DNA of 9,305 nucleotides from Gammaproteobacteria bacterium (GTDB taxonomy: Bacteria; Pseudomonadota; Gammaproteobacteria; Pseudomonadales; UBA7434): positions 1-9,305 of the forward strand of contig JAJRPK010000276.1 in the NCBI GenBank assembly GCA_024280785.1, read 5' to 3'. The position numbers and the translations under genes were made by a program. Numbering within the stretch: position 1 is the first letter of the stretch; every line of letters starts with the position of its first letter. Shown piece by piece: positions 1-7,376 of the stretch. Below the pieces are notes generated by a model. It had not been told where the DNA came from and did not search any database. It saw only the letters and a list, made by a program, of their open reading frames with translations.

Positions 1-258
1 AGATAGGCTCTTAATCCCATTCAGTAACGCCTGATTAAAGCGGTCCAAAAGCTGCTCAAGAATCGCATACTTATCAGGAAAATACTGGTATACCGTTGAT
101 ATATTTACCTTCGCTCTTACCGCAATAGCATTGGTATTGACGCCTTCTATATCTGTTTCATGGAGGAGTTCTGCAGCCGCATCCAAAATATTGTTGAATT
201 TGCGCAGCGAACGAACTTGCTGCGGTTTACGGTAACGTCTTGTATCTGTAGTGCTCAT
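1..258 (-). CDS. TetR/AcrR family transcriptional regulator, N-terminal 86 residues (runs off the window)
   Basis: The reverse complement from the ATG at 258-256 reads open for 86 codons to the window edge, so the C-terminal ligand-binding domain is missing here. A basic N-terminus (RRYRKPQQVRSLRK) leads into a TetR-type DNA-binding domain: a first helix around residues 20-33 (ILDAAAELL), then the helix-turn-helix with the family hallmark ISTVYQYFPDK at about residues 57-67. An AAGAGG ribosome binding site at 269-264 sits five bases before the ATG, which supports this start. The gene is divergent from the lipase-sulfatase-PhyH operon, and two matching inverted repeats lie between them. It is therefore probably a local repressor of itself and of that operon, released by a substrate or intermediate of the pathway. 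That role is inferred from layout; membership of the TetR family is clear. Confidence 0.9.
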   Translation of the reverse strand, partial: MSTTDTRRYRKPQQVRSLRKFNNILDAAAELLHETDIEGVNTNAIAVRAKVNISTVYQYFPDKYAILEQLLDRFNQALLNGIKSLS

Positions 259-278
259 TACAGCCTCTTAATATACCA

Positions 279-290
279 AAGTAAATACTT
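279..290. promoter_or_regulatory. Candidate TetR operator 1, AAGTAAATACTT
   Basis: This is a perfect inverted repeat, AAGTA-AA-TACTT, in the divergent region between tetR and the lipase. A near-identical second copy lies 47 bp further right. A weak minus-strand promoter can be drawn for tetR (TTTACA at 322-317, ATTTAG read as CTAAAT at 298-293, 18-base spacer, with TG one base before it). That would place its start point near 287, inside this repeat, as expected for autorepression. The repeat itself is seen directly; binding by the neighbouring TetR is inference. Confidence 0.55.
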
Positions 291-325
291 TTATTTAGCC
301 AGGCTGACTGCTAGCATGTAAACAT

Positions 326-337
326 AAGTGAATACTT
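326..337. promoter_or_regulatory. Candidate TetR operator 2, AAGTGAATACTT
   Basis: This second copy of the repeat differs from operator 1 by one base (A to G at its fifth position). It lies inside the spacer of a possible lipase promoter, TAAACA at 319-324 and TATATT at 342-347, which are 17 bases apart. A bound repressor there would block RNA polymerase. The promoter match is modest (4/6 and 5/6) and its start point would leave only a very short leader before the GTG at 364. The operator is therefore better supported than the exact promoter. Confidence 0.5.
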
Positions 338-363
338 ATATTATATTGAATAAGGGGACTATT

Positions 364-1647
364 GTGCAAATTAAAAAATCTGGATTAAATTGTGGGGAGG
401 ATACCCGTAGACCGGAACGCAAAATAACTACGCTTGCAATTCTACTTGTATCAATAGTTGTCGCCGACATTGCGGTGTCTGGCGGAGCACCTGACATAGA
501 GAGAAAGGCTACGCAGTGGAAAACAGCTCCGCTTAACCATGAGTTTTACAACCCACCAATACCGTTACCCCCCGGGAAGCCAGGCGATTTGATCTGGGCC
601 GAAGAAATTGAGGCACCTGCTGGGGCGCAGGCCTGGAAAGTGTTGTACCACTCTCGATCATTTAACGGTAATCCAATTGCAGTATCAGGCTGGGTGGTGA
701 CACCAAAAACAAAATTACCCGAGGGGAAAAAACGATCCGTCGTTGCCTGGGCACACGGCTCTATGGGATTAGCAGATAAATGCGCACCAACCAAAGGCCC
801 TTTTGATCAGCCTACTGTGACTAACCGCTATCCCATACCAATGCTGGAAAAACTTTTGCAGGCTGGCTATGTCATTACCGCGAGTGACTACGAGGGGCTA
901 GGTACGCCTGGGCTGCATCTTTATGGCGTCTCTCAAAGCGAAACACGCTCGGTACTAGATAACGTTCGGGTCAGTCAACAACTTCCTACGATGGCTGGTT
1001 CGCAAGTAATCGTTTACGGAGAATCACAAGGTGGTCGTGTAACCATTGCACTGAATGAAACTGCTGCCAATTATGCTCCAGACATAAATTTACAAGGCGT
1101 GATCAGTTCAGGAACGGCTGTGCCCCAGTCGGTAGGCGAACACAATAAATTCATGATAGAGACTCGCAAGGGAGGCGTCCTAATGATGGGCTTAGCTGCC
1201 CAGTTAGCCGCACATGGAGAGCCCGCAAGAGCTGCTATAGAAGCATATTTAACTAAGCTTGGGCAACAGGAGCTCACTAACGCAGCGTCAGGTTGTTTGC
1301 ACGATGTAATAAAATATTTTGCTCAGTTTGAGCCCTACGACTTGTTCAGTCGCGACTTTATTAAACAGGACAGTGCCAATAGTCACGCGAATAGCGGGCC
1401 TGGCAATCGAGGAGGAACTGCACCTCTATTACTAGTGCACGGTATGGAGGACGAATTTATTCCTCCAGAACATATTATCAAGTGGAAGGATAAAGCCTGT
1501 AGCTATTACGGCATGCCAATAGAATTAAAGTTATATCCCAACACAGGCCACAGCACATTTGACAGCAGTGAGGACGATATATTGTTGTGGATGGAATCGC
1601 GATTTTCTGGCAAGACACCAACAAACCATTGCACTAAATTCAAATGA
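364..1647 (+). CDS. Secreted alpha/beta hydrolase, secretory lipase (LIP) family
   Basis: Predicted exported serine ester hydrolase of the secretory lipase type (PF03583-like), 427 residues. The GTG at 364 is chosen because AAGGGG at 352-357 lies six bases upstream; an in-frame GTG at 328 falls inside the candidate operator and has no ribosome binding site. A basic N-terminus (RRPERK) precedes a hydrophobic stretch (LAILLVSIVVADIAV, about residues 24-38) that acts as a signal peptide or membrane anchor. The catalytic triad is visible: Ser221 in GESQGG, Asp363 in HGMEDEF, and His396 in NTGHST. The AHGSMG segment is the likely oxyanion region, and several cysteines could form disulfides. It is the first gene of an operon and its stop overlaps the start of the sulfatase (ATGA). 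It probably hydrolyses an ester in the periplasm or outside the cell. The substrate cannot be read from sequence, and 'lipase' is a family label rather than a proven activity. Confidence 0.85.
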   Translation: MQIKKSGLNCGEDTRRPERKITTLAILLVSIVVADIAVSGGAPDIERKATQWKTAPLNHEFYNPPIPLPPGKPGDLIWAEEIEAPAGAQAWKVLYHSRSFNGNPIAVSGWVVTPKTKLPEGKKRSVVAWAHGSMGLADKCAPTKGPFDQPTVTNRYPIPMLEKLLQAGYVITASDYEGLGTPGLHLYGVSQSETRSVLDNVRVSQQLPTMAGSQVIVYGESQGGRVTIALNETAANYAPDINLQGVISSGTAVPQSVGEHNKFMIETRKGGVLMMGLAAQLAAHGEPARAAIEAYLTKLGQQELTNAASGCLHDVIKYFAQFEPYDLFSRDFIKQDSANSHANSGPGNRGGTAPLLLVHGMEDEFIPPEHIIKWKDKACSYYGMPIELKLYPNTGHSTFDSSEDDILLWMESRFSGKTPTNHCTKFK

Positions 1648-3278
1648 GTTTCCAGAGTCACAATCTAACGATGAAAACTGCCCCGCTTGTCATAATGATA
1701 CGTCGGTTATTGCTAATAGCTACGGTTACCTTCTGCCCGCAATATGTAAATGCTGGCAACCCAATGAATATCGTCTTTATATTAGCAGATAATCAAAGTG
1801 CAGCCGCTTTACCAATATATGGCAATCGGGATAGCATCACGCCACATATAGATCAATTAGCTGCAAGGGGTACTTATTTTAGTCGAGCCTTTGCAGCCAG
1901 TGGCATGTGTTCACCAACCCGTGCCACCCTTTTGACGGGATTAATGCCTTCGCAACATGGTTTGCACAACGCACTGCACGATGACTGGGTCGACAAACTA
2001 AAACCCGGGTGGAGCGCGTTGCAGAGCTTTCAAACAGTCCCCAGCATATTACAAAGTCATGGCTACGAGACTGCAATGATTGGCAAGTGGCATTTGGGCG
2101 ATGCGCGAACTCCTCAAATTGGTTTCAGACATTGGGTGGCACTGCCCTATGGGCACACGATCGACTTTTGGCAGAATCATCTCATAGAAAATGGGACGCT
2201 AATCGATGTTAGCGGCCGACATATTGTGGATGTTCTAGCGGAAAAAGCTGTTTCTTATTTGCAACAAGTAAGCGATAAAAAACCCTTTTACCTCCAGTTA
2301 AATCTGGATGGCCCGTATGCTTTGCCCCCTACCAATTACGGACCGGCGAAAAATCGTTATTACGAAAAATTCGCTCAGATGGATTTCAAGTCGATGCCTG
2401 TCGAACCACTTGACGATAATTTACTTCGCCGTTTAAACGGGCCTTTTAATCCAGAGCACGCAATCGAAAATGGTATCGACAGCATGGCCGCAGGTGAAAT
2501 ATGGAATAGCATCTTATACCGAACGATACGAATGCAAGGAGATAAATCGAGTTACGCAAACTTTCTTTCACAGAATGCGATTGTCGATGACGCGGTAGGA
2601 AAAGTCTGGGCCGCACTAAAAGCGAGAAATTTAGAAAAAAATACCATCATTGTTTACTCCTCTGATCAGGGTAATCACTTTGGTCAAAATGGAACATGGG
2701 GCCACACAATTTGGTTTTGGCCTTCACATCTCCACGAAGTCGCGATGAACATTCCGCTGATTGTCTACCATCCCGGCTTCCAAACTCCCGGATCGCGATC
2801 TGATGTCTTGATCGGCCAGTACGATATTGCTTCGACGCTTTTAGAGTACGCTGGAATTAACAGCGTAAAGTTGAACAATTCACCCGGTCAAAGTTTCGCA
2901 CATATTGAGCTGGAGAACGGTACAAATAATTTGGCGAGGCAAGCGGTTTTTTTTGAACAAGAAGAGTCCCGCGGAATTAGAACCGATAGTTATGCGTACT
3001 GGAAGCGTAACGAGGGGATGGGTGAGCCTGCACTGTTTGATGTGCAACTTGATCCTCAGCAACGCAACAATATTTTTCCCCAGATGAAAAATTCTGATGT
3101 CGTGAAGAAATTGGACGAGCAATTGGTGCGATTTTTCTCTCGTTACAGTGAACCAGAATACGATTTATGGAAGGGAGAGGTCGCCAGAGGCACTACGCCA
3201 AATCCGCTTCCCTGGTTGAAGCAAAATCCTCTGCCGTGGATTAAAAAATATTGGAACGATTTCCTAGCAACTCAATAA
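1644..3278 (+). CDS. Exported sulfatase (type I, formylglycine-dependent family) with atypical sulfate-binding residues
   Basis: Alkaline-phosphatase-superfamily sulfatase, 544 residues from the ATG that overlaps the lipase stop. In-frame ATGs at 1671 and 1695 are also possible. The 1695 start would give the cleanest signal peptide (MIRRLLLIATVTF, then VNAG). Recognisable parts are ILADNQ (Asp49-Asn50, metal site), CSPTR at Cys89-Arg93 (the CxPxR motif whose Cys becomes formylglycine), GKWHLGD (Lys148, His150), and SSDQGN (Asp341-Gln342, metal site). Length and order fit family S1. Oddities: the second Asp of the usual N-terminal DD is Asn; the usual sulfate-contacting His in the 'PH' segment is Tyr225; and no Lys occurs in the stretch after Asp341 where one normally contacts the sulfate. 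Activation needs a formylglycine-generating enzyme, which is not in the window. Substrate unknown. It probably acts outside the cytoplasm on the same compound as the lipase. Confidence 0.87.
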   Translation: MSFQSHNLTMKTAPLVIMIRRLLLIATVTFCPQYVNAGNPMNIVFILADNQSAAALPIYGNRDSITPHIDQLAARGTYFSRAFAASGMCSPTRATLLTGLMPSQHGLHNALHDDWVDKLKPGWSALQSFQTVPSILQSHGYETAMIGKWHLGDARTPQIGFRHWVALPYGHTIDFWQNHLIENGTLIDVSGRHIVDVLAEKAVSYLQQVSDKKPFYLQLNLDGPYALPPTNYGPAKNRYYEKFAQMDFKSMPVEPLDDNLLRRLNGPFNPEHAIENGIDSMAAGEIWNSILYRTIRMQGDKSSYANFLSQNAIVDDAVGKVWAALKARNLEKNTIIVYSSDQGNHFGQNGTWGHTIWFWPSHLHEVAMNIPLIVYHPGFQTPGSRSDVLIGQYDIASTLLEYAGINSVKLNNSPGQSFAHIELENGTNNLARQAVFFEQEESRGIRTDSYAYWKRNEGMGEPALFDVQLDPQQRNNIFPQMKNSDVVKKLDEQLVRFFSRYSEPEYDLWKGEVARGTTPNPLPWLKQNPLPWIKKYWNDFLATQ

Positions 3279-3294
3279 CTGCAGGTGACACTAC

Positions 3295-4155
3295 ATGGGT
3301 ACAGCAATAAATCATTTGAACGTAAATACCGACTCAATAGAAACGATAGTTTCCTGCTTGAACGAGTCGGGGGTCGTTGTTGTTAAAGGCGTCCTTAATG
3401 ACGACATTCTCGCGAAATTCAATGCCGAAATTGATGGGGCAATCACCTCTACGAAAGATGGCCGAGTGTCAATGAGTCCAGAGCATCAATTCTTTTTCGG
3501 TGAACATACTCGCCACATCACAGGTATTGCAGGGAAATCCAGAACCTTCGTTGACGAAATATTATTGCATCCCTTGGTACTAGGCCTCTGCGATAGCATT
3601 TTATTACCTCAATGTGTGAACTATCGATTGAATGTAGCGCACATTCTGGATCGTGGCCCAGGTTCAGAACAACAACTAGTACATAGGGACGATGACATTT
3701 ACTCTTATCTTCCTCAGCCATTTCCAGGACAGGTTATGCTCGCGTCCCTGTTTGCATTAAACGATTTTACTGCCGATAACGGTGCCACGCGGGTTATTCC
3801 CGGTAGCCATAATTGGGATCCCGACCGTGTTGGTCAGGAAGATGAGCTGGTTGCCGCAGAAATGCCTGTGGGTTCTGTCGTATTTTACCTAGGTAGAACC
3901 CTTCATGGCGGCGGCCCTAATACCACCAAGAATCAACGACGGCGAGGAATGCACTTGAGTTATACATTGGGATGGCTGCGTACCGAAGAAAATAATTACC
4001 TGACGACTCCCCTAGAGGTCGCCCGTCAACTTCCACGTAAGGCGCAGGAACTATTGGGTTACTCAGCCCACAATGCATTTGCTACTGGCGGTGGATTTCT
4101 TGGCACCGTGGATACTCGGGATCCCATCGACATGATAAATTCTGGAGAAATTTGA
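3295..4155 (+). CDS. Phytanoyl-CoA dioxygenase (PhyH) family protein
   Basis: Fe(II)/2-oxoglutarate-dependent oxygenase of the PhyH family, 286 residues, with no signal peptide and so cytoplasmic. The iron-binding triad is visible as His130-x-Asp132 (VHRDD) and distal His204 (TLHGGGP). The arginine-rich segment at residues 215-217 followed by GMHLSY supplies the likely 2-oxoglutarate-binding Arg. The segment GATRVIPGSH before the distal His is typical of the family. An AGGTGA ribosome binding site at 3283-3288 fixes the start, and only 16 bases separate it from the sulfatase stop, so it is the third gene of the operon. Such enzymes hydroxylate fatty acyl groups, small metabolites or natural products. 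Here it probably oxidises the compound released by the two exported hydrolases. Substrate, and catabolic versus biosynthetic role, are open. Confidence 0.88.
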   Translation: MGTAINHLNVNTDSIETIVSCLNESGVVVVKGVLNDDILAKFNAEIDGAITSTKDGRVSMSPEHQFFFGEHTRHITGIAGKSRTFVDEILLHPLVLGLCDSILLPQCVNYRLNVAHILDRGPGSEQQLVHRDDDIYSYLPQPFPGQVMLASLFALNDFTADNGATRVIPGSHNWDPDRVGQEDELVAAEMPVGSVVFYLGRTLHGGGPNTTKNQRRRGMHLSYTLGWLRTEENNYLTTPLEVARQLPRKAQELLGYSAHNAFATGGGFLGTVDTRDPIDMINSGEI

Positions 4156-4452
4156 ATTGAAGGTATAGGTGTCTGCACGCCTCGCGGCTGAGGAAATATT
4201 TGGTGGTAGCGGGTAGCTCACCTTTCCCAAATGGAGAAGATATTCCTGCGACACCCATTTTCTCCTATCTAATTTTGTTTGGCATTCTAACGAATCTCAG
4301 AGCAGAATAAAAAACAGCCTTTAAAGATAATATTTTTCCAAAATTCAGTTTACGAACTTTGTTAAACAGTCAAGCTGGCTTTTCTACTCAATACTTGTTG
4401 TTTACCCATGTAAGCAGATGAAATCAAACGCAGTAAAACCGATAGGTAACTT
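4156..4452. other. AT-rich intergenic stretch left of the tRNA remnant
   Basis: No credible coding sequence was found on either strand. A short inverted repeat, CCTC-GCGGCT-GAGG at about 4180-4193, follows the PhyH stop but has no proper T-run, so it is at best a weak terminator. From about 4260 the sequence becomes strongly AT-rich, as is common next to integration sites. No second tRNA part is visible: the D-arm and 5' acceptor strand expected before 4453 are absent. Confidence 0.6.
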
Positions 4453-4498
4453 ACTCATAATCGGCAGGTCGAAGGTTCAAGTCCTTCCGGGCCCACCA
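4453..4498 (+). pseudogene. 3' fragment of a tRNA with CAU anticodon (Met or Ile2), probable att site
   Basis: The sequence reads as the 3' part of a tRNA: anticodon loop CTCATAA (4454-4460) with anticodon CAU, then TCGGC as the 3' anticodon strand. It continues with variable loop AGGTC, T-arm GAAGG-TTCAAGT-CCTTC (4471-4487), acceptor strand CGGGCCC (4488-4494), a discriminator A, and an encoded CCA (4496-4498). The bases left of the loop (ACTTA) do not pair with TCGGC, and no GGGCCCG acceptor strand or D-arm exists upstream, so it cannot fold as a tRNA. Integrases of tRNA-targeting islands leave such a 3' copy at the far end of the insert. Recombination at the anticodon loop would explain the break point. 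Whether the source was elongator Met or Ile2 cannot be decided without the 5' half. Confidence 0.83.
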
Positions 4499-4672
4499 TT
4501 ACCCAAAAAGGCTATACCGGGCACATTGTAACGGGAAAAGGGACGCATTTGAATTAAAGAAATTAGATTTAGTAAGTTGTAATCAGATACAATTAGACGT
4601 AAATAATCTTTCAACTCGTAAAAATAGTTTATGTGCTAAGTATACGTAAACGCTTAACAATAGGATAGATTG
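4499..4672. other. Upstream region of the SnoaL-like gene
   Basis: This AT-rich sequence runs from the end of the tRNA fragment to the SnoaL-like gene. No convincing promoter with good spacing was found. AGGA at 4662-4665 is the ribosome binding site for the ATG at 4673. A partly symmetric patch around 4637-4656 (TAAGTATACG and TAAACGCTTA) could be an operator but is too weak to call. Confidence 0.45.
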
Positions 4673-5176
4673 ATGAGCGAATTAGATGCACTTGTAAACA
4701 GAATTAACTGTATTGAAGATGTCGAAGCGATAAAAACATTAAAGCACGCTTACTTTCGTTGTCTGACATTAAGTTTGCGAGATGAATTAAGGACCTTGCT
4801 AACGGAAGATGTCGAAACGTCTTATTCTGATGGTAAATATAATTTCTATAATCGTGAGGAGTTATTGAATTTTTTAATCGATAGCAATAGTGAGGCGACA
4901 TCGACGGTAGCGTATTGGATGGCTGCCATGCCTGAAATTAAGCTAACGGGTGATAATACCGCCATCGGTACTTGGGGGATGTACCACCATTATTTCAAGA
5001 CAGATAAAGGTTTTATTAACGAAATATTTGTTTATTACCAAGATGAATATAGAAAGACTGATGGTCGTTGGCAAATCAATAAAACGGGCTACAAAACAGT
5101 TTATGATAAAGTGACGATGAGAAGCGATAACAAGTTTCAGGTAGCGAAACCTGAGTGGGTTGATTGTACTACGTAA
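4673..5176 (+). CDS. SnoaL-like / NTF2-fold protein
   Basis: Small cytoplasmic protein of 167 residues with the pattern of the SnoaL_4 type NTF2-like fold. An N-terminal helix (EDVEAIKTLKHAYFR, residues 15-29) is followed by LTEDVETSYSDGKY and a helix (REELLNFLID). Next come the strands of the cone, PEIKLTGDNTAIGTW (87-101), YHHYFKTDKGF and EYRKTDGRWQINKTGY (125-140). Members act as small hydrolases, isomerases or polyketide cyclases, or have no known activity, so no reaction can be assigned. The ATG at 4673 is preferred over the TTG just before it because AGGA at 4662-4665 is correctly spaced. It stands alone, immediately outside the tRNA remnant, and is visibly more AT-rich than the DUF3604 gene it converges on. 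SnoaL-like genes are often found near TetR-controlled lipid or steroid catabolism genes, but no link is shown here. Confidence 0.78.
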   Translation: MSELDALVNRINCIEDVEAIKTLKHAYFRCLTLSLRDELRTLLTEDVETSYSDGKYNFYNREELLNFLIDSNSEATSTVAYWMAAMPEIKLTGDNTAIGTWGMYHHYFKTDKGFINEIFVYYQDEYRKTDGRWQINKTGYKTVYDKVTMRSDNKFQVAKPEWVDCTT

Positions 5177-5368
5177 CTAGCCACCGTTTTTACACGCTTA
5201 CTTCTTTTACCCAGCCCATTTGAGCGACCATCGATGAACCGCTCCAGACTCATTCCAAGCATTCAACGAACAAGGATTATCAGGGGTTAAACAAGTTCCC
5301 CTAACAGCGAAAGCTAGTCAGCTCGTTGCCCAACAACCTTTCGTCAATATGTGGAAAAACCAGCAGCT
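5177..5368. other. Convergent intergenic region between SnoaL-like and DUF3604 genes
   Basis: No gene is supported. AGGGG (5282-5286) and CCCCT (5298-5302) form a five-base-pair hairpin with an 11-base loop, in the place where a shared terminator would be expected. Neither strand shows a T-run after it, so it is not called a terminator. Confidence 0.4.
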
Positions 5369-7366
5369 TCAGTTTTTCTCGGATACTATTTCCGATTTAG
5401 CACGAGTTCCATTGACCCAAATCGCCGACGTCCATGCACGTTCCTGAATATGTTTTGGAATAGAATCGTCATCGCAAAAATCCGGTAACGGATTAGCTGA
5501 GCCGGGCATGCAACTATACCCTGTATGCCTGCAGCTGGGATTCTCAAGAACCCGCGCATAGTACACCGCGTTGACAGATGCGTCATAGTCAGGATCTTTC
5601 CAGGTGGCACAAAGTGCAGTAGCGCCTGAGCCTTTCCGTTCGCAGTTATCGACATCGACGCTAGCGGATTCACTGCCTTCGGCAATCGCAATATCATATA
5701 TGGCTTGATGTAATTCGTTATTTTTTCCTGGCCATGCTTTGATAATTTGTAAGCGCTGCAGTGGTGTTCCAGAATGCAAGAGAGTCCCGGGATCGGCTAA
5801 GGCTGATACAAGAAAAATTGGAGACTGGAGTCGACCGTCGGAATTTAATTCACCTCCCATCGGCACTCCGTGTTGGTAGGATTTTTCAATCATTTTCGGG
5901 TCATCGCAGCTCGATGAATTGATATCCCAGCCAGCAAAAAGCCGTGGTTTGATGCGAGGCCCGCTGGTGGCAAAGACTTCCCGTTGTTCCATGGCGTCAA
6001 ATAGCGCTTCTCGAGTGTTTTCTCTTGCCCAAATTCCGGCCATGCCCCCCGTAGACATTCGCCCGGGTTCAATCAACGAATAGGGCCGATCTCGACCGTT
6101 GTGGTCAGATTCTTCTAAATCGCCCGCGGTACCAAAGTGATTGTCGGTAGCGCCGATTACGCCAAACTGTAAAGAATTGACACCAAGGCGTGCTTTTTCG
6201 GCGATGCCTGCTGCTAGTGCATAGCGTGTATAGTCAAGTCGAGATACACATCCTTGATTTTGAAAACCACCGTTTCCGGTATCCGTTTGGCAGTCTTCAT
6301 GCTGAGCGCCCTGCCAGTCACGAAATTTTTCAAAGTTGCAATATTCATCGGGTTTACCGAAAACATTCCAAAGGCCATTGCGACATTCCGAGTCTCCTTT
6401 CTCTTGAAATATTTCTACTATAGGGATGATGTCTCTGCGCAATTGCGCAAGCTTTTTACGCTCGTCATCTGTCTTTGCATTTGGATAATCCAAGCGGAGT
6501 ATTTTGCCGTTACTGATATTCGAGTTATGGGGAATGGCAATTGCTCGACACCCGGTGTTAGATTCATTGCATTCCTCTTGTAAACGTCGATACAGTTCGA
6601 ACGGGTTGGGAACATCGCTCATGGAGATGGGTGCCGACATAACTTCAGCGGTGCGAAATAATACATTGTGATGGAGGTTAGATCCTCGGTCAGTCGGTGA
6701 GTATTCGTAGCCAACAAAAGTACTAAACTCGCAGGGTTGATTCCATTCCAGGGCAGCTTGTTGAATTTCGGCCCATGGTTTTTGCATGGCGTCGGTGCAA
6801 CGCTGTTTATCTTCGCCGCAAATTTCTTTGCTGGAATACATGGTTTGAAATTGACGTGCCAGTTTTTCGGCAAAGTTGGCCAAACTATCTGAAGGCAGGG
6901 GTTCCCGCACAAATTGACAAGATTTTGTGTCGTAGGCCGATGAATTGGGGTCGAGGCATAAAGTTACCGCGCCAATATTCTCTGCGTGATCGGTCACCGC
7001 TGCGAAGTCGAGAGGTCTCGCTAATTGAACAGAAATTGCTTTATCCATGCTTGTTGCAGTTCGAAAGATATCGATGGGCTTGCCCGTTGCAAAGGAGTAA
7101 GCATCGTCTGGATGTGTGCGGGTGCCAAACAGCATGGCATCAGCCGAGATGCCGGTATGAATGTGCAGGTCACCAAAAAATGCTTGTTTTGTTGCCGTCT
7201 GATTAACACAAGGTCCTGTGGTTGTGGTTGTGGCTGTCGATGCCGTTGTCGCAGCCGCTGGGATGGACAGCATTATAATAATTGAGAAGCTTGCTACCCG
7301 TAAGGCAGCGTACAGAAATGTAAGTTGCTGGCGAGGTATTGGTAGATAACGACGATAACGACGCAT
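5369..7366 (-). CDS. Secreted DUF3604 (PHP-like) protein
   Basis: A 665-residue protein of the DUF3604 family (PF12228). A basic N-terminus (MRRYRRYLPIPRQQ) and hydrophobic segment (about residues 17-38, ending PAAATT) form a signal peptide, followed by a Thr/Ala-rich linker (about 38-50). The hallmark FGDLHIHT starts at Phe64 (Asp66, His68, His70), then ISADAMLFG and DDAYSFATG. Further likely metal ligands are TDHAE (Asp126, His127, Glu129), His232-His233, IPHNSN (His280), Glu318 in VEIF, and GATDNHFG (Asp408, His410). These recall the PHP phosphoesterase metal centre. Many Cys residues suggest disulfides in the periplasm. Activity and substrate are not established for the family. AGGA at 7376-7373 is six bases before the ATG, and only ten bases separate it from the upstream tetR, so the two are co-transcribed. 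Confidence 0.88.
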   Translation of the reverse strand: MRRYRRYLPIPRQQLTFLYAALRVASFSIIIMLSIPAAATTASTATTTTTGPCVNQTATKQAFFGDLHIHTGISADAMLFGTRTHPDDAYSFATGKPIDIFRTATSMDKAISVQLARPLDFAAVTDHAENIGAVTLCLDPNSSAYDTKSCQFVREPLPSDSLANFAEKLARQFQTMYSSKEICGEDKQRCTDAMQKPWAEIQQAALEWNQPCEFSTFVGYEYSPTDRGSNLHHNVLFRTAEVMSAPISMSDVPNPFELYRRLQEECNESNTGCRAIAIPHNSNISNGKILRLDYPNAKTDDERKKLAQLRRDIIPIVEIFQEKGDSECRNGLWNVFGKPDEYCNFEKFRDWQGAQHEDCQTDTGNGGFQNQGCVSRLDYTRYALAAGIAEKARLGVNSLQFGVIGATDNHFGTAGDLEESDHNGRDRPYSLIEPGRMSTGGMAGIWARENTREALFDAMEQREVFATSGPRIKPRLFAGWDINSSSCDDPKMIEKSYQHGVPMGGELNSDGRLQSPIFLVSALADPGTLLHSGTPLQRLQIIKAWPGKNNELHQAIYDIAIAEGSESASVDVDNCERKGSGATALCATWKDPDYDASVNAVYYARVLENPSCRHTGYSCMPGSANPLPDFCDDDSIPKHIQERAWTSAIWVNGTRAKSEIVSEKN
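7207..7258 (-). repeat. Low-complexity Thr/Ala-coding tract after the DUF3604 signal peptide
   Basis: On the plus strand, imperfect units such as GTGGTT and GTTGTGGCTGTCG repeat across this stretch. They encode a run of Thr and Ala residues (about residues 38-50) between the signal peptide and the globular domain. It is probably a flexible linker, and such tracts can change length by slippage in steps of two codons. Confidence 0.55.
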
Positions 7367-7376
7367 AAGAGATCCT

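Noticed and set aside
328..363. In-frame upstream GTG at 328 as start of the lipase
   Set aside because: It lies inside the candidate operator, has no ribosome binding site, and the GTG at 364 has a well-placed AAGGGG.
4381..4498. A complete tRNA gene
   Set aside because: There is no 5' acceptor strand complementary to CGGGCCC, no D-arm, and the anticodon stem does not pair, so only the 3' part is real.
5282..5302. AGGGG/CCCCT hairpin as a bidirectional terminator
   Set aside because: The stem is only five base pairs and there is no T-run on either strand.
5249..5448. Open plus-strand reading frame entering the 3' end of the DUF3604 gene antisense
   Set aside because: It has no start codon with a ribosome binding site, resembles no family I recognise, and overlaps a clear gene on the other strand.
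6190..7285. Several plus-strand reading frames inside the DUF3604 gene
   Set aside because: These are antisense shadows of a long, well-supported coding sequence with family motifs throughout; their translations are Cys-rich and lack domain structure.
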